Shown: positions 1 through 6,327 of the stretch, piece by piece
How the letters are laid out: each line of letters opens with the position of its first letter
Numbering within the stretch: position 1 is the stretch's first letter
NCBI GenBank assembly: GCA_016935875.1
Contig: JAFGQD010000107.1
Span: 1-10,783 of the forward strand
Length of the DNA: 10,783 nt
Direction: 5' to 3'
From: Deltaproteobacteria bacterium
GTDB lineage: Bacteria > Desulfobacterota > Syntrophia > Syntrophales > UBA2210
The notes under the pieces: model-generated
What the model was told of the DNA's origin: nothing
The model's input: only the letters and a program-made list of their open reading frames with translations
Database searches by the model: none
Translations under genes and position numbers: made by a program

Positions 1-519
1 GATGTTGTCGAGACGTACCGGATAATAAGCGGGTGCATAATACGAGGCCTTGAGAAGTCGGGGGTTGAGGCTCACATGGTGGAGGAAGGCAGAGTCGGAA
101 ACGGATCATCCGGGGCCTTCTGTTTTGCCGCCTCATATAAGAATGAGCTCCTCGCAGACGGCAGAAAGATCTGCGGAAGCGCCCAGGTACGGGCAAGGGG
201 CGTGTTCCTGCAGCATGGGTCTCTCCTTCTGGATTTTGATCCGGCGGCGGTCTGCGCGGCAATAACAACGAAAGATATCGCCATGGAGGTGGAAAAACTC
301 AACGCCTCCGTCTCTTCCATCCGCAAGAGCATCGGAGATACGATCGGGATGGATACCCTGTGTCGAAACATCGCGTCTGGATTTGAAGAGATCTTGAAGA
401 TACGCCTCATAGAGGGGAATTTGTCTCCCGAAGAGGAGACGCTCAGGGACAGTCTCCTTGAAAGCAAATACACGAATGACCGGTGGAACACGGGTCGAGG
501 AGCAAAGAGTGGACATTGA
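1..519 (+). CDS. Lipoate-protein ligase / octanoyltransferase family protein (LipM-like), 5' partial
   Basis: The reading frame is open from the first base, so the start lies before the window; 172 C-terminal residues are visible. Members of the BPL/LplA/LipB family move lipoyl or octanoyl groups onto the conserved lysine of 2-oxoacid dehydrogenase E2 domains or glycine-cleavage H protein in the cytoplasm. Visible hallmarks, numbered from the first window codon, are a cysteine in a GAFCFA context at 41, the family lysine K56, the GSAQ motif at 59-62 and QHGS at 71-74. A cysteine at this place is the acyl-accepting residue of LipM-type octanoyltransferases, so transferase activity is more likely than ATP-dependent ligation, but the N-terminal half needed to decide is missing. 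The stop overlaps the proposed GTG start of hisC by 11 bases, suggesting translational coupling. Confidence 0.85.
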   Translation, partial: DVVETYRIISGCIIRGLEKSGVEAHMVEEGRVGNGSSGAFCFAASYKNELLADGRKICGSAQVRARGVFLQHGSLLLDFDPAAVCAAITTKDIAMEVEKLNASVSSIRKSIGDTIGMDTLCRNIASGFEEILKIRLIEGNLSPEEETLRDSLLESKYTNDRWNTGRGAKSGH

Positions 520-1570
520 AAAGATTATAAAAACTGCGGTACTTTCGCAGGAGGCCTACGCTGTTGAAGAAACATTGTGCCGGATCAAACTTGACGCCAA
601 TGAGAATCCCTACCCCCTGCCTCCCGGGCTGAAACGCATGATCTCCGAACGTCTGGAGGCCGTGCCCCTCAATCGCTATCCGGCGCCGGGGTCTCCCGGC
701 CTGAGAAGGGACTTCGCGCGGTATTACGGGGTGGATGAAGATAGGGTCCTTATCGGGAACGGATCGGATGAACTCATCCATATATTGCTGACGGCCGTCA
801 GTGCCTCCCCGTCAGGCAGTGTCATGTTCCCGATCCCCACCTTTGCCATGTACAAGATAGGCGCGCTCAACACGGGTCATGATATTATTGAAGTGCCTCT
901 GGACGACCGCCTGGGCCTGGATACAGACTCCATGCTCGGCGCGATAGCCGATAATCAGCCATCCCTTATATTTCTCAGTTATCCCAACAACCCCACGGGC
1001 GGATGTTTTGACAGAGACGATATGGAAAAGATTCTGGAGACATCCAACGGTCTTGTGGTGATCGATGAGGCATATTTCAATTTTTCTGGAAAGACATTCC
1101 TGCACGATCTTGATCGGTGGAATAATCTTGTAATCCTGAGAACCCTCTCCAAGGTTGGGCTGGCGGCACTCAGGCTGGGAATCCTCATAGGACATCCTTC
1201 GCTGGTTCACCACTTGAATAAAGTGAGACTGCCCTATAATGTGAACATCTTCTCACAGATAATCGGGAGTTTATTTGTTGAACACAGCGGGGAATTTCTG
1301 GAAATAACAGATAGGATCATTTCCGGCAGAAAGTGGCTCTTTAACGAGTTGACAGCTATTGAGGGGATTCATCCCTATCCTTCAGACGCGAATTTTATCC
1401 TTTTTAGTTGTTTTATGGATAAAGATGATGTATATGGTCGATTGATTGACAGGGGGGTGTTGGTGAAAAACTTTACAGCCCCTGATATCCTCAAAAACTG
1501 CATGAGGGTGACGGTCGGCACGGAAGAGGAAAACAGGGAGTTTGTTGAGGCCCTGAAGGCTGTTATGTAG
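509..1570 (+). CDS. hisC: Histidinol-phosphate aminotransferase
   Basis: This fold-type I PLP aminotransferase of about 353 residues converts imidazole-acetol phosphate plus glutamate to histidinol phosphate in histidine synthesis. Family signatures in order are KLDANENP near residues 28-34, GNGSDELI (83-90), YPNNPTGG (158-165), the PLP-contacting IDEAYF (185-190), the Schiff-base lysine in RTLSKVGLAALRLG (K215), and a C-terminal MRVTVGT segment whose arginine contacts the substrate. I chose GTG at 509 because GAGGAG (497-502) lies six bases upstream and the resulting N-terminus (VDIEKIIK) fits the family. ATG at 476 or TTG at 458 would add a tail unlike HisC and overlap the preceding gene more. 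No other his genes are next to it. Paralogues acting on aromatic amino acids exist, so the substrate is inferred from family resemblance. Confidence 0.92.
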   Translation: MDIEKIIKTAVLSQEAYAVEETLCRIKLDANENPYPLPPGLKRMISERLEAVPLNRYPAPGSPGLRRDFARYYGVDEDRVLIGNGSDELIHILLTAVSASPSGSVMFPIPTFAMYKIGALNTGHDIIEVPLDDRLGLDTDSMLGAIADNQPSLIFLSYPNNPTGGCFDRDDMEKILETSNGLVVIDEAYFNFSGKTFLHDLDRWNNLVILRTLSKVGLAALRLGILIGHPSLVHHLNKVRLPYNVNIFSQIIGSLFVEHSGEFLEITDRIISGRKWLFNELTAIEGIHPYPSDANFILFSCFMDKDDVYGRLIDRGVLVKNFTAPDILKNCMRVTVGTEEENREFVEALKAVM

Positions 1571-1601
1571 GGAGAGTGATAGCAATATATAGGTAAAACA
1601 G

Positions 1602-1647
1602 GGGGTGGAAGGCGACTTCGTTGGGAGGTCGTTCTGCCCCTTTTTTT
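1602..1647 (+). terminator. Intrinsic terminator or attenuator between hisC and rpsU
   Basis: A two-part hairpin can be drawn. GGGGTGGAA (1602-1610) pairs with TTCTGCCCC (1632-1640), with two wobble pairs. After a GG bulge, CGACTTC (1613-1619) pairs with GAGGTCG (1625-1631) around a five-base loop, with one G-U pair. Seven T residues (1641-1647) follow immediately. It would end the hisC transcript. Only six bases separate the T-run from the purine tract that carries the rpsU Shine-Dalgarno, so no promoter fits between them and rpsU transcription must start upstream and read through. Confidence 0.8.
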
Positions 1648-1659
1648 GTCTTTAAAAGG

Positions 1660-1669
1660 AGGAGGTGAT
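1660..1669 (+). promoter_or_regulatory. Extended Shine-Dalgarno of rpsU
   Basis: AGGAGGTGAT matches ten consecutive bases of the complement of the conserved 3' end of bacterial 16S rRNA, five bases before the TTG start. It is by far the strongest ribosome-binding site in the window and fixes the rpsU start, which has no ATG or GTG alternative in frame. Confidence 0.85.
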
Positions 1670-1674
1670 AGTTT

Positions 1675-1875
1675 TTGGAAGTAAAGGTTATCGACAACGA
1701 TGTTGAAAGAGCCCTGAAAATACTGAAGAATAAACTTTCAAAGAACGGGTTTTTTAAGGAGCTCAAATTGCGCAGGGCTTACGAAAAGCCATCGGTAAAG
1801 AAGAAGAGAAAGGCCCTGGAGGCGCGAAGAAGAGTGGCCAAGGCAGCGAGAAGAAAAAAGTGGTCGCCCAGATAG
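1675..1875 (+). CDS. rpsU: 30S ribosomal protein bS21
   Basis: This small basic protein of 66 residues belongs to the small ribosomal subunit, where bS21 sits near the anti-Shine-Dalgarno helix and helps translation initiation. The whole sequence fits the family: an N-terminal EVKVIDND strand, the RALKILKNKL helix, FFKELKLRRAYEKPS in the middle and a lysine/arginine-rich C-terminal half (KKKRKALEARRR onward). The length is normal. It starts with TTG behind a ten-base Shine-Dalgarno match. It follows a terminator hairpin and precedes a LOG-family gene after an 84-base spacer in which I see no convincing promoter or terminator. Level control through the leader hairpin or through initiation at the weak start codon is plausible but inferred. 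Confidence 0.96.
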   Translation: MEVKVIDNDVERALKILKNKLSKNGFFKELKLRRAYEKPSVKKKRKALEARRRVAKAARRKKWSPR

Positions 1876-1959
1876 ATGGCTTTCAGCGGATGGGTTTAGT
1901 GGAGAGCTATATGGCTCAGATGTTATTTCCATGACCGCTGGGCATTTTCTGGAGGTGGT

Positions 1960-2613
1960 ATGGAAGAGAAACAGTATATCGTTGATGCCCTGTCGGTAGA
2001 TGAATCATGGCGTGTCTTCCGGATCATGGCGGAATTTGTTGATGCCATTGAAGAGCTTTCAAATCTCGGACATGCCGTGAGCATATTCGGTTCGGCCAGA
2101 GAAGCCCCCGGAGACAGATACTACGAGAAAGCCCGGGAAGTTGCCCGTCTCCTCGGTGTGGAGGGATTCGGCGTGATTACCGGCGGGGGGCCAGGCATCA
2201 TGGAGGCTGCAAACCGAGGCGCCAGTGAGGCCGGGGCCAAATCGGTCGGTATGAACATCCAGCTTCCCTTTGAACAGACCCCCAACTCTTACTCCAATAT
2301 CAATATTGCCTATAAATACTTCTTTGTCCGTAAGGTGATGTTTGTCAAATATGCCATGGCCTATATCATCCTTCCCGGGGGATTCGGCACAATGGATGAA
2401 TTCTTTGAAGCTCTCACGCTTATTCAGACGAAGAGGATACGGAGCTTTCCGGTGGTCCTTATGGGAAGCGAATACTGGGGCGGGCTTATGGACTGGATGA
2501 AGAAGACCATGCTTTCGGAGGGGAAAATCTCTGAAACCGACCTCGAGTTTATTCAGATAATCGATGAGCCCGATCAGGTGGTAAGGCATATACAAAAGTT
2601 CGTAATACTGTGA
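1960..2613 (+). CDS. LOG family protein (nucleoside 5'-monophosphate phosphoribohydrolase candidate)
   Basis: The product has 217 residues and a Rossmann-like fold of the LOG/'lysine decarboxylase-like' family. It carries the two diagnostic motifs: GGGPGIMEAANRGA (75-88) and PGGFGTMDEFFEAL (139-152), with the catalytic-type glutamate E147, plus a conserved RK pair at 124-125. Characterised LOG proteins hydrolyse the N-glycosidic bond of nucleotide monophosphates, including cytokinin ribotides in plants and purine/pyrimidine monophosphates in bacterial PpnN. The bacterial role is nucleotide salvage or homeostasis, not lysine decarboxylation as older annotations say. The start is supported by GGAGG (1951-1955) four bases upstream. 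No signal peptide or membrane segment is seen, so it is cytoplasmic. The holA start lies 19 bases downstream, suggesting co-transcription. The substrate cannot be read from the sequence. Confidence 0.9.
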   Translation: MEEKQYIVDALSVDESWRVFRIMAEFVDAIEELSNLGHAVSIFGSAREAPGDRYYEKAREVARLLGVEGFGVITGGGPGIMEAANRGASEAGAKSVGMNIQLPFEQTPNSYSNINIAYKYFFVRKVMFVKYAMAYIILPGGFGTMDEFFEALTLIQTKRIRSFPVVLMGSEYWGGLMDWMKKTMLSEGKISETDLEFIQIIDEPDQVVRHIQKFVIL

Positions 2614-2632
2614 GCACGTTGAAACAGCTGCC

Positions 2633-3994
2633 ATGCAAGGAACATTGAAGACAGTCCTTGGCGATATCGGCAGGGGCGCAACGGCTCCCTGCTACCTTAT
2701 ATATGGCGATGAGGAATATCTGGTGGAGAATGCCGTCAATCGGATTATAGACGGCATTCTCCTTCCGGACCAGAGAGACCTCAATCTCTTCAGTATGCAG
2801 GGAGAAGATGAAGATATAGATGCCATATGCGATTCTATTCGTACACCTCCTCTCATACCGGGCGGGAAGGTCATCCTTGTAAGAAACACCCGCCTTTTTT
2901 ATTCGAAGGTTTCGTCGGCCGACGTGATCAGTGAAATCACTTCAAATATTGAAAAGGAACCCCGCAGGGCCGCGAGGGCGTTTATCTCCCTTCTGGAAAT
3001 AGCAGGCTGGTCTATCGAAGACCTGATGGATGGACAGTGGAGGAAGATCTCCGATGACGACTGGAGGAGTGTGATCGGTGCCACGGCAGAGACAGAGAGG
3101 GGGAAATGGCTTCCGAAGGTAATCGACCTGTGTGACAGACTGAAGATTACAGGGGGAGGGAAACCGAAGGATACAGACAAACTGGAAGGCGTGCTGAAGG
3201 GCGGCATTCCGGATGGCAACTGTCTGATTATGACCGCCGGCGCTGTTGATAAAAGAAAGAAGCTTTTCAAGACCATGATCGATGTGGGAGTCATCCTTTC
3301 CTTCTCAAAATCCAAAAGTGAATCAGGGAAAAAAGGTCTCCTTATGGACACCGTGAAGGATGCCCTTGCAAAGAGAGGAAAAAGGCTGACACCGGACGCC
3401 CTTCTCGCGCTGGGCAAAAAGACCGGCCTCAATCTCCGGGATTCCCTGATAGAGATTGAAAAGCTGATTACCTACGTGGGAGAGAGTGAAACCATTGACA
3501 AACATGACATAGATGCGGTTGTAAAAAAGTCCGCTGAGGATTCGGTTTTCGACCTCACCTCTTCCATCATGGAAAAAGATACAGGCAGGGCACTTCAGAT
3601 CCTCCGGCAGCTCCTTGATCAGGGGGTCAACCACATCCTTATACTCTCGATGATAGCCAGAGAAGTACGGCTTCTGCTTCAGGGGAACATACTCCTTGAG
3701 TCGGGGGAAATTCCAGCTTTCCGCTCCGGTATGGATTATGGAAAATTTCAGGCCGGCGTCTATCCCTCAATAAAGGACCTGGCGAACAGGTGGGGGAAAA
3801 AGAGTAAATGGCTTGCAAACCAGCATCCCTACGCGATCTATAAGACCCTGAGCAATGCCGGCCGCTTTTCCCGTGAGGAACTGATCGACTACATGAAACG
3901 CCTTGCCGATCTGGATCTTGCCCTGAAGTCCTCCGGTGCGGATCCACAACTCGCACTGAAACGTCTGCTCATAGGCATCTGCCAAACCGGATAA
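2633..3994 (+). CDS. holA: DNA polymerase III subunit delta (clamp-loader), with large insertion
   Basis: HolA is the clamp-loader subunit that opens the beta sliding clamp. Recognisable parts are the N-terminal YLIYGDEEYLVENAV segment (21-35), typical of HolA; the beta-strand context PGGKVILVRN (76-85); CLIMTAGAVDKRKKLFK (197-213), the usual DKRKKLYK region of the second subdomain; and the helical C-terminal collar (about 300-453) with DSVFDLTSSIMEKD and RLADLDLALKSS. The length is 453 residues against about 340 in E. coli. Most of the excess is an insertion of roughly residues 92-182, rich in charged residues and tryptophan, placed just before the DKRKK strand, with a smaller expansion around 355-390. 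The start ATG has no visible Shine-Dalgarno and lies 19 bases after the LOG gene, so it may depend on coupling. The frame is intact throughout. Confidence 0.9.
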   Translation: MQGTLKTVLGDIGRGATAPCYLIYGDEEYLVENAVNRIIDGILLPDQRDLNLFSMQGEDEDIDAICDSIRTPPLIPGGKVILVRNTRLFYSKVSSADVISEITSNIEKEPRRAARAFISLLEIAGWSIEDLMDGQWRKISDDDWRSVIGATAETERGKWLPKVIDLCDRLKITGGGKPKDTDKLEGVLKGGIPDGNCLIMTAGAVDKRKKLFKTMIDVGVILSFSKSKSESGKKGLLMDTVKDALAKRGKRLTPDALLALGKKTGLNLRDSLIEIEKLITYVGESETIDKHDIDAVVKKSAEDSVFDLTSSIMEKDTGRALQILRQLLDQGVNHILILSMIAREVRLLLQGNILLESGEIPAFRSGMDYGKFQAGVYPSIKDLANRWGKKSKWLANQHPYAIYKTLSNAGRFSREELIDYMKRLADLDLALKSSGADPQLALKRLLIGICQTG

Positions 3995-4038
3995 AGGGAG
4001 GCATGAACCCGCCTTTTACGATACGCTCAAACTATCAC

Positions 4039-4569
4039 TTACAGCTTGCTCAATCTTCTCTGCGACTGTCTTTCTCTTTTGGGTTTTCTCTTTGAGGTGC
4101 CCTTCTTTCTGGTTCCGGATTCCGGGATGTCATAATCATCTTCTTCACAGGGTTCACCGCCGTTAATCATCACCATCATTTCGGCTTCCATCATTCGTGC
4201 CTCGAATTCAGGAGAAGATATCACCACACCGCCTGCCCTCACGACCGAGTCCGCGACGTCTCTGTCTGATGTGGCAACGATAACCTCTCTGCCCCTTCCC
4301 GCCATTGCCATCCTTTTGATGACCTCGTCCGCGGTTTCTCCCCTTCGGGAATACACGATAGAGACGCCATCCTCCCTGAGCCGCTCTTCTCTAGCAGATC
4401 CATCCATCCATCCGTCGAAGACCACGGTCATCTTATGACCCTTCAGCTTTTTATACCCGGCGACCCTCTGTATCAACCCGCTACGGCCCTCTTCCAGGCT
4501 GAATCTCTCGAGACGTCTCAGGGAATCCGATTGTCTGATGAGATTATATCCATCTATGATGATGTGCAT
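4039..4569 (-). CDS. NYN domain protein, YacP/Rae1-like ribonuclease candidate
   Basis: The product has 176 residues. It opens with HIIIDGYNLIRQ and carries the spaced acidic residues of the PIN-like NYN fold: D6 and N9 (DGYN), D52 (VVFDGW), D81 (ETADEVI) and the TSDRD block (D102, D104). This arrangement matches the YacP/Rae1 family (NYN_YacP), whose B. subtilis member is a ribosome-associated endoribonuclease. After the domain comes a short acidic stretch (142-150) and a strongly basic tail (154-173, KKGTSKRKPKRERQ-like) that could contact RNA or the ribosome. The start is placed at the ATG because the family begins right there. No Shine-Dalgarno is visible, and the upstream sequence is a degenerate short repeat. 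It lies downstream of rpe on the same strand and converges with holA. The enzymatic activity and target are inferred. Confidence 0.82.
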   Translation of the reverse strand: MHIIIDGYNLIRQSDSLRRLERFSLEEGRSGLIQRVAGYKKLKGHKMTVVFDGWMDGSAREERLREDGVSIVYSRRGETADEVIKRMAMAGRGREVIVATSDRDVADSVVRAGGVVISSPEFEARMMEAEMMVMINGGEPCEEDDYDIPESGTRKKGTSKRKPKRERQSQRRLSKL

Positions 4570-4570
4570 A

Positions 4571-4608
4571 ATTCGAGTTCTGGGTTGCGAGTTTTTTGTT
4601 TCGAGTTG
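4571..4608 (-). repeat. Degenerate CAACTCGAAACCC-type repeat cluster
   Basis: Read on the - strand this contains CAACTCGAAAC, then AACTCGCAACCCAG, then AACTCGAAT: about three imperfect units of a short motif. The 11-mer GTTTCGAGTTG (+ strand, 4598-4608) recurs exactly at 8637-8647 and 10185-10195. The cluster occupies the leader of the NYN-domain gene, ending two bases from its start codon. The rest of the 123-base spacer to rpe shows no clear promoter or terminator. Confidence 0.65.
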
Positions 4609-4692
4609 AAAAATGAGTGAACTTTGTGGGGAGGGGCACTTTTATCTGTCCGGAATAATGAGCACTATATGGACTGACTTTTTAACCATAGA

Positions 4693-5349
4693 TCAATCGC
4701 CCAGGATCGCCCTCATCTTGTGTATCGTCTGCCCGTAATCCCCACCGAGGAATATGCTGGAGCCCGCGACGAATATATCGGCGCCGGCATCTTTCACTGC
4801 CCCTATGTTCTGAAGGGTAATTCCCCCGTCCACCTCAAGAAGGGCATCGGGCGAGACGCGGTCAATCATATCCCGTGCCCTCCGTATCTTGGACAACATG
4901 CTTTCTATGAATTTCTGTCCCCCAAATCCGGGATTCACCGTCATAACAAGTAACAGGTCCATGTCGCCTATAACCTGCTCAATATCGACTAACGGGGTCG
5001 CGGGGTTGATCGAAACGCCGGCCTTCGCCCCTGCCTCCCTGATCAGATGGACTGTCCGGTGAAGGTGAGCTGTCGCTTCGACATGCACGGTAATGATATC
5101 ACTCCCCGCGTCAGCGAAGTTTTGAATATACCTGTCGGGGTTATCTATCATCAGGTGGACATCGAGAGGGACGCGCGCAGTCTTCTTTATGGATGCCACG
5201 ACAGGAGGGCCTATGGTTATATTAGGGACAAAATGTCCGTCCATGACGTCCACGTGAATCAGATCCGCTCCGGCGTCTTCGACTGCACGAATTTCCTCTC
5301 CGAGTCTGCTGAAATCGGCTGATAGTATGGATGGTGCTATCTTTTTCAT
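4693..5349 (-). CDS. rpe: Ribulose-phosphate 3-epimerase
   Basis: This TIM-barrel enzyme interconverts D-ribulose 5-phosphate and D-xylulose 5-phosphate in the pentose phosphate pathway. The chosen start gives 218 residues, the normal family length. Motifs in order are KIAPSILSADF (3-13), the metal-site IHVDVMDGHFVPN (31-43; H32, D34), DVHLMIDNP (63-71; H65), the TVNPGFGGQKF loop (137-147) and the second catalytic aspartate in LEVDGGI (D174). The frame stays open upstream to an ATG at 5436, but the extra 29 residues look nothing like Rpe. The ATG at 5349 puts the conserved MKKIAPSIL right at the N-terminus; a second ATG at 5367 is possible. It lies between a lipoprotein gene (upstream, 114-base spacer) and the NYN gene (downstream) on the same strand. 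Confidence 0.96.
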   Translation of the reverse strand: MKKIAPSILSADFSRLGEEIRAVEDAGADLIHVDVMDGHFVPNITIGPPVVASIKKTARVPLDVHLMIDNPDRYIQNFADAGSDIITVHVEATAHLHRTVHLIREAGAKAGVSINPATPLVDIEQVIGDMDLLLVMTVNPGFGGQKFIESMLSKIRRARDMIDRVSPDALLEVDGGITLQNIGAVKDAGADIFVAGSSIFLGGDYGQTIHKMRAILGD

Positions 5350-5433
5350 GTCTGCATCTTCACTCATTGTAGGGTATGGGCATGGGAGGCTTTCGTTTCG
5401 CTTTTTTTGCTCTTGGGGGCTGAAGTCCATGCA

Positions 5434-5445
5434 CAACTCAAAACC
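5434..5445 (+). repeat. Possible degenerate repeat copy, opposite orientation
   Basis: CAACTCAAAACC differs at one base from the CAACTCGAAACC unit found elsewhere in the window, but reads on the + strand. It sits in the lipoprotein-rpe spacer, inside the 17-base loop of a perfect six-base inverted repeat (AAGTCC at 5423-5428, GGACTT at 5446-5451). The match is short and could be chance. Confidence 0.35.
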
Positions 5446-5463
5446 GGACTTTTTACACAGTCA

Positions 5464-6201
5464 TCAAAAATTCATGATGAGGTAATATATTACACCCGTG
5501 TCAACTTCTCTGATAGTCAATCGGAGCTCCTTTGCTGCCTGCTCTTTCGCCTCTCCCGGAAAGAATAGAAATCCGTGGGATATGTCATCCGGAGGCACCG
5601 GCCTCTGGTCAAGAGATCTGTTATGCAGATCATCACCGATATGATGAGTCGCCCGTGTATCTTCCAGCCCTCGGGCCCCGCCCACGGTAAGCCCCGCGGC
5701 AGCTCCGATGGCTGCGCCCTTGCCCACCGCCTCTCCGATGTTGGTTCCGGTAACGATGCCTATTGCCGCACCGATAACAGCACCCGCCGCGCCTGCCAGC
5801 AGACCTGATTTTGCCCCTTCCGGGAGGACTTCTCCATATTCTGATTCTCTTTCTATCCTCTCATAAGCCATTTCCCGATCAAGGATCGGCCAGAGGTTAT
5901 TCTGGATATCCACCAGATAGGTCCTGCCCGCGACAACTTCCAGGGGATGTTTTCCCCTGTTATCGAAGATTACCTGGACAGGAAGCACTCCCGAACCGAT
6001 GATATCAAATCCGAAAGCGGCCTTCGCCTCTTCTTGATCATATGCCTTGGCCGCTATGGTGGCACCCGCCACCTCTGTCGCGTTCGTATAGGCGTTCGGC
6101 ATCTTGAAGGGGACAATCTTTCTCTCATACCGTGCGCATCCCGAGATTATAATAAGAATCGCCGCCAGCGCCAGCACACAGGCTCTGCTTATTCGTGTCA
6201 T
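5464..6201 (-). CDS. Putative glycine-zipper lipoprotein
   Basis: The protein has 245 residues and I do not recognise a specific family. The N-terminus is a lipoprotein signal peptide: a TRISR positive start, a hydrophobic core (residues 7-19) and the lipobox IISGC with lipidated C22. The next residue is alanine, which favours sorting to the outer membrane rather than inner-membrane retention. A middle domain (about 45-125) contains VQVIFDNRGKHPLEVV, resembling a small extracytoplasmic beta fold. Residues 132-178 form a glycine/alanine-rich zipper (AGAAGAVIGAAIG, GKGAAIGAAAG) of the type seen in membrane-embedded outer-membrane lipoproteins. The C-terminal part (about 215-245) looks like a second beta segment. 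I chose ATG 6201 because AAAGGAA lies shortly upstream; ATG 6219 lacks a ribosome site. A promoter candidate lies upstream, divergent from waaA. Confidence 0.8.
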   Translation of the reverse strand: MTRISRACVLALAAILIIISGCARYERKIVPFKMPNAYTNATEVAGATIAAKAYDQEEAKAAFGFDIIGSGVLPVQVIFDNRGKHPLEVVAGRTYLVDIQNNLWPILDREMAYERIERESEYGEVLPEGAKSGLLAGAAGAVIGAAIGIVTGTNIGEAVGKGAAIGAAAGLTVGGARGLEDTRATHHIGDDLHNRSLDQRPVPPDDISHGFLFFPGEAKEQAAKELRLTIREVDTGVIYYLIMNF

Positions 6202-6244
6202 GACCGGGTTTCCTTTCATTTGCTTTTACGTTTGAGTATCATAA

Positions 6245-6273
6245 ATCTTAGTATCTTTTTCCCTACCTGTCAA
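6245..6273 (-). promoter_or_regulatory. Sigma70-type promoter for the lipoprotein gene
   Basis: On the - strand a perfect -35 box TTGACA (6273-6268) is followed after exactly 17 bases by TAAGAT (6250-6245), a 4/6 match to the -10 consensus. The predicted transcript would start near 6238, giving a leader of about 37 bases that includes the Shine-Dalgarno of the lipoprotein gene. Confidence 0.6.
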
Positions 6274-6289
6274 TTCGTTTTGTGAAAGC

Positions 6290-6318
6290 TTGACAGAAGG
6301 CAAAAAGACCATTATATT
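6290..6318 (+). promoter_or_regulatory. Sigma70-type promoter for waaA
   Basis: A perfect -35 TTGACA (6290-6295), a 17-base spacer and TATATT (6313-6318, 5/6 to consensus) form a near-ideal promoter. The expected start point, about seven bases beyond the -10 box, is near 6325, only two to four bases before the waaA ATG, so the mRNA would be essentially leaderless. Confidence 0.75.
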
Positions 6319-6327
6319 CCACCGATT

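Noticed and set aside
1563..1591. TATATA preceded by TTATGT as an rpsU promoter
   Set aside because: The -35 matches only 3/6 and the -10 4/6; not distinguishable from background.
1884..1940. CAGCGG ... CCGCTG inverted repeat and AGCTATATGGCT near-palindrome in the rpsU-LOG spacer
   Set aside because: Short arms with a 45-base separation, no T-tract, no known motif; no support for a riboswitch or operator.
2059..2634. Long - strand open frames opposite the LOG gene, holA and waaA
   Set aside because: They are antisense shadows of well-recognised genes, with no family motifs or ribosome sites of their own.
3995..4020. AGGC-loop-GCCT with four T between convergent holA and the NYN gene
   Set aside because: Four-pair stem with a weak T-tract; it may contribute to termination but cannot be supported by eye.
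5350..5436. N-terminal extension of Rpe to ATG 5436 (29 extra residues)
   Set aside because: Rpe proteins begin at the KIAPSIL segment; the extension has no family similarity and no ribosome site.
5423..5454. Perfect inverted repeat AAGTCC/GGACTT with five T on the + strand in the lipoprotein-rpe spacer
   Set aside because: The T-run is on the strand opposite to transcription and a six-base repeat with a 17-base loop can arise by chance.
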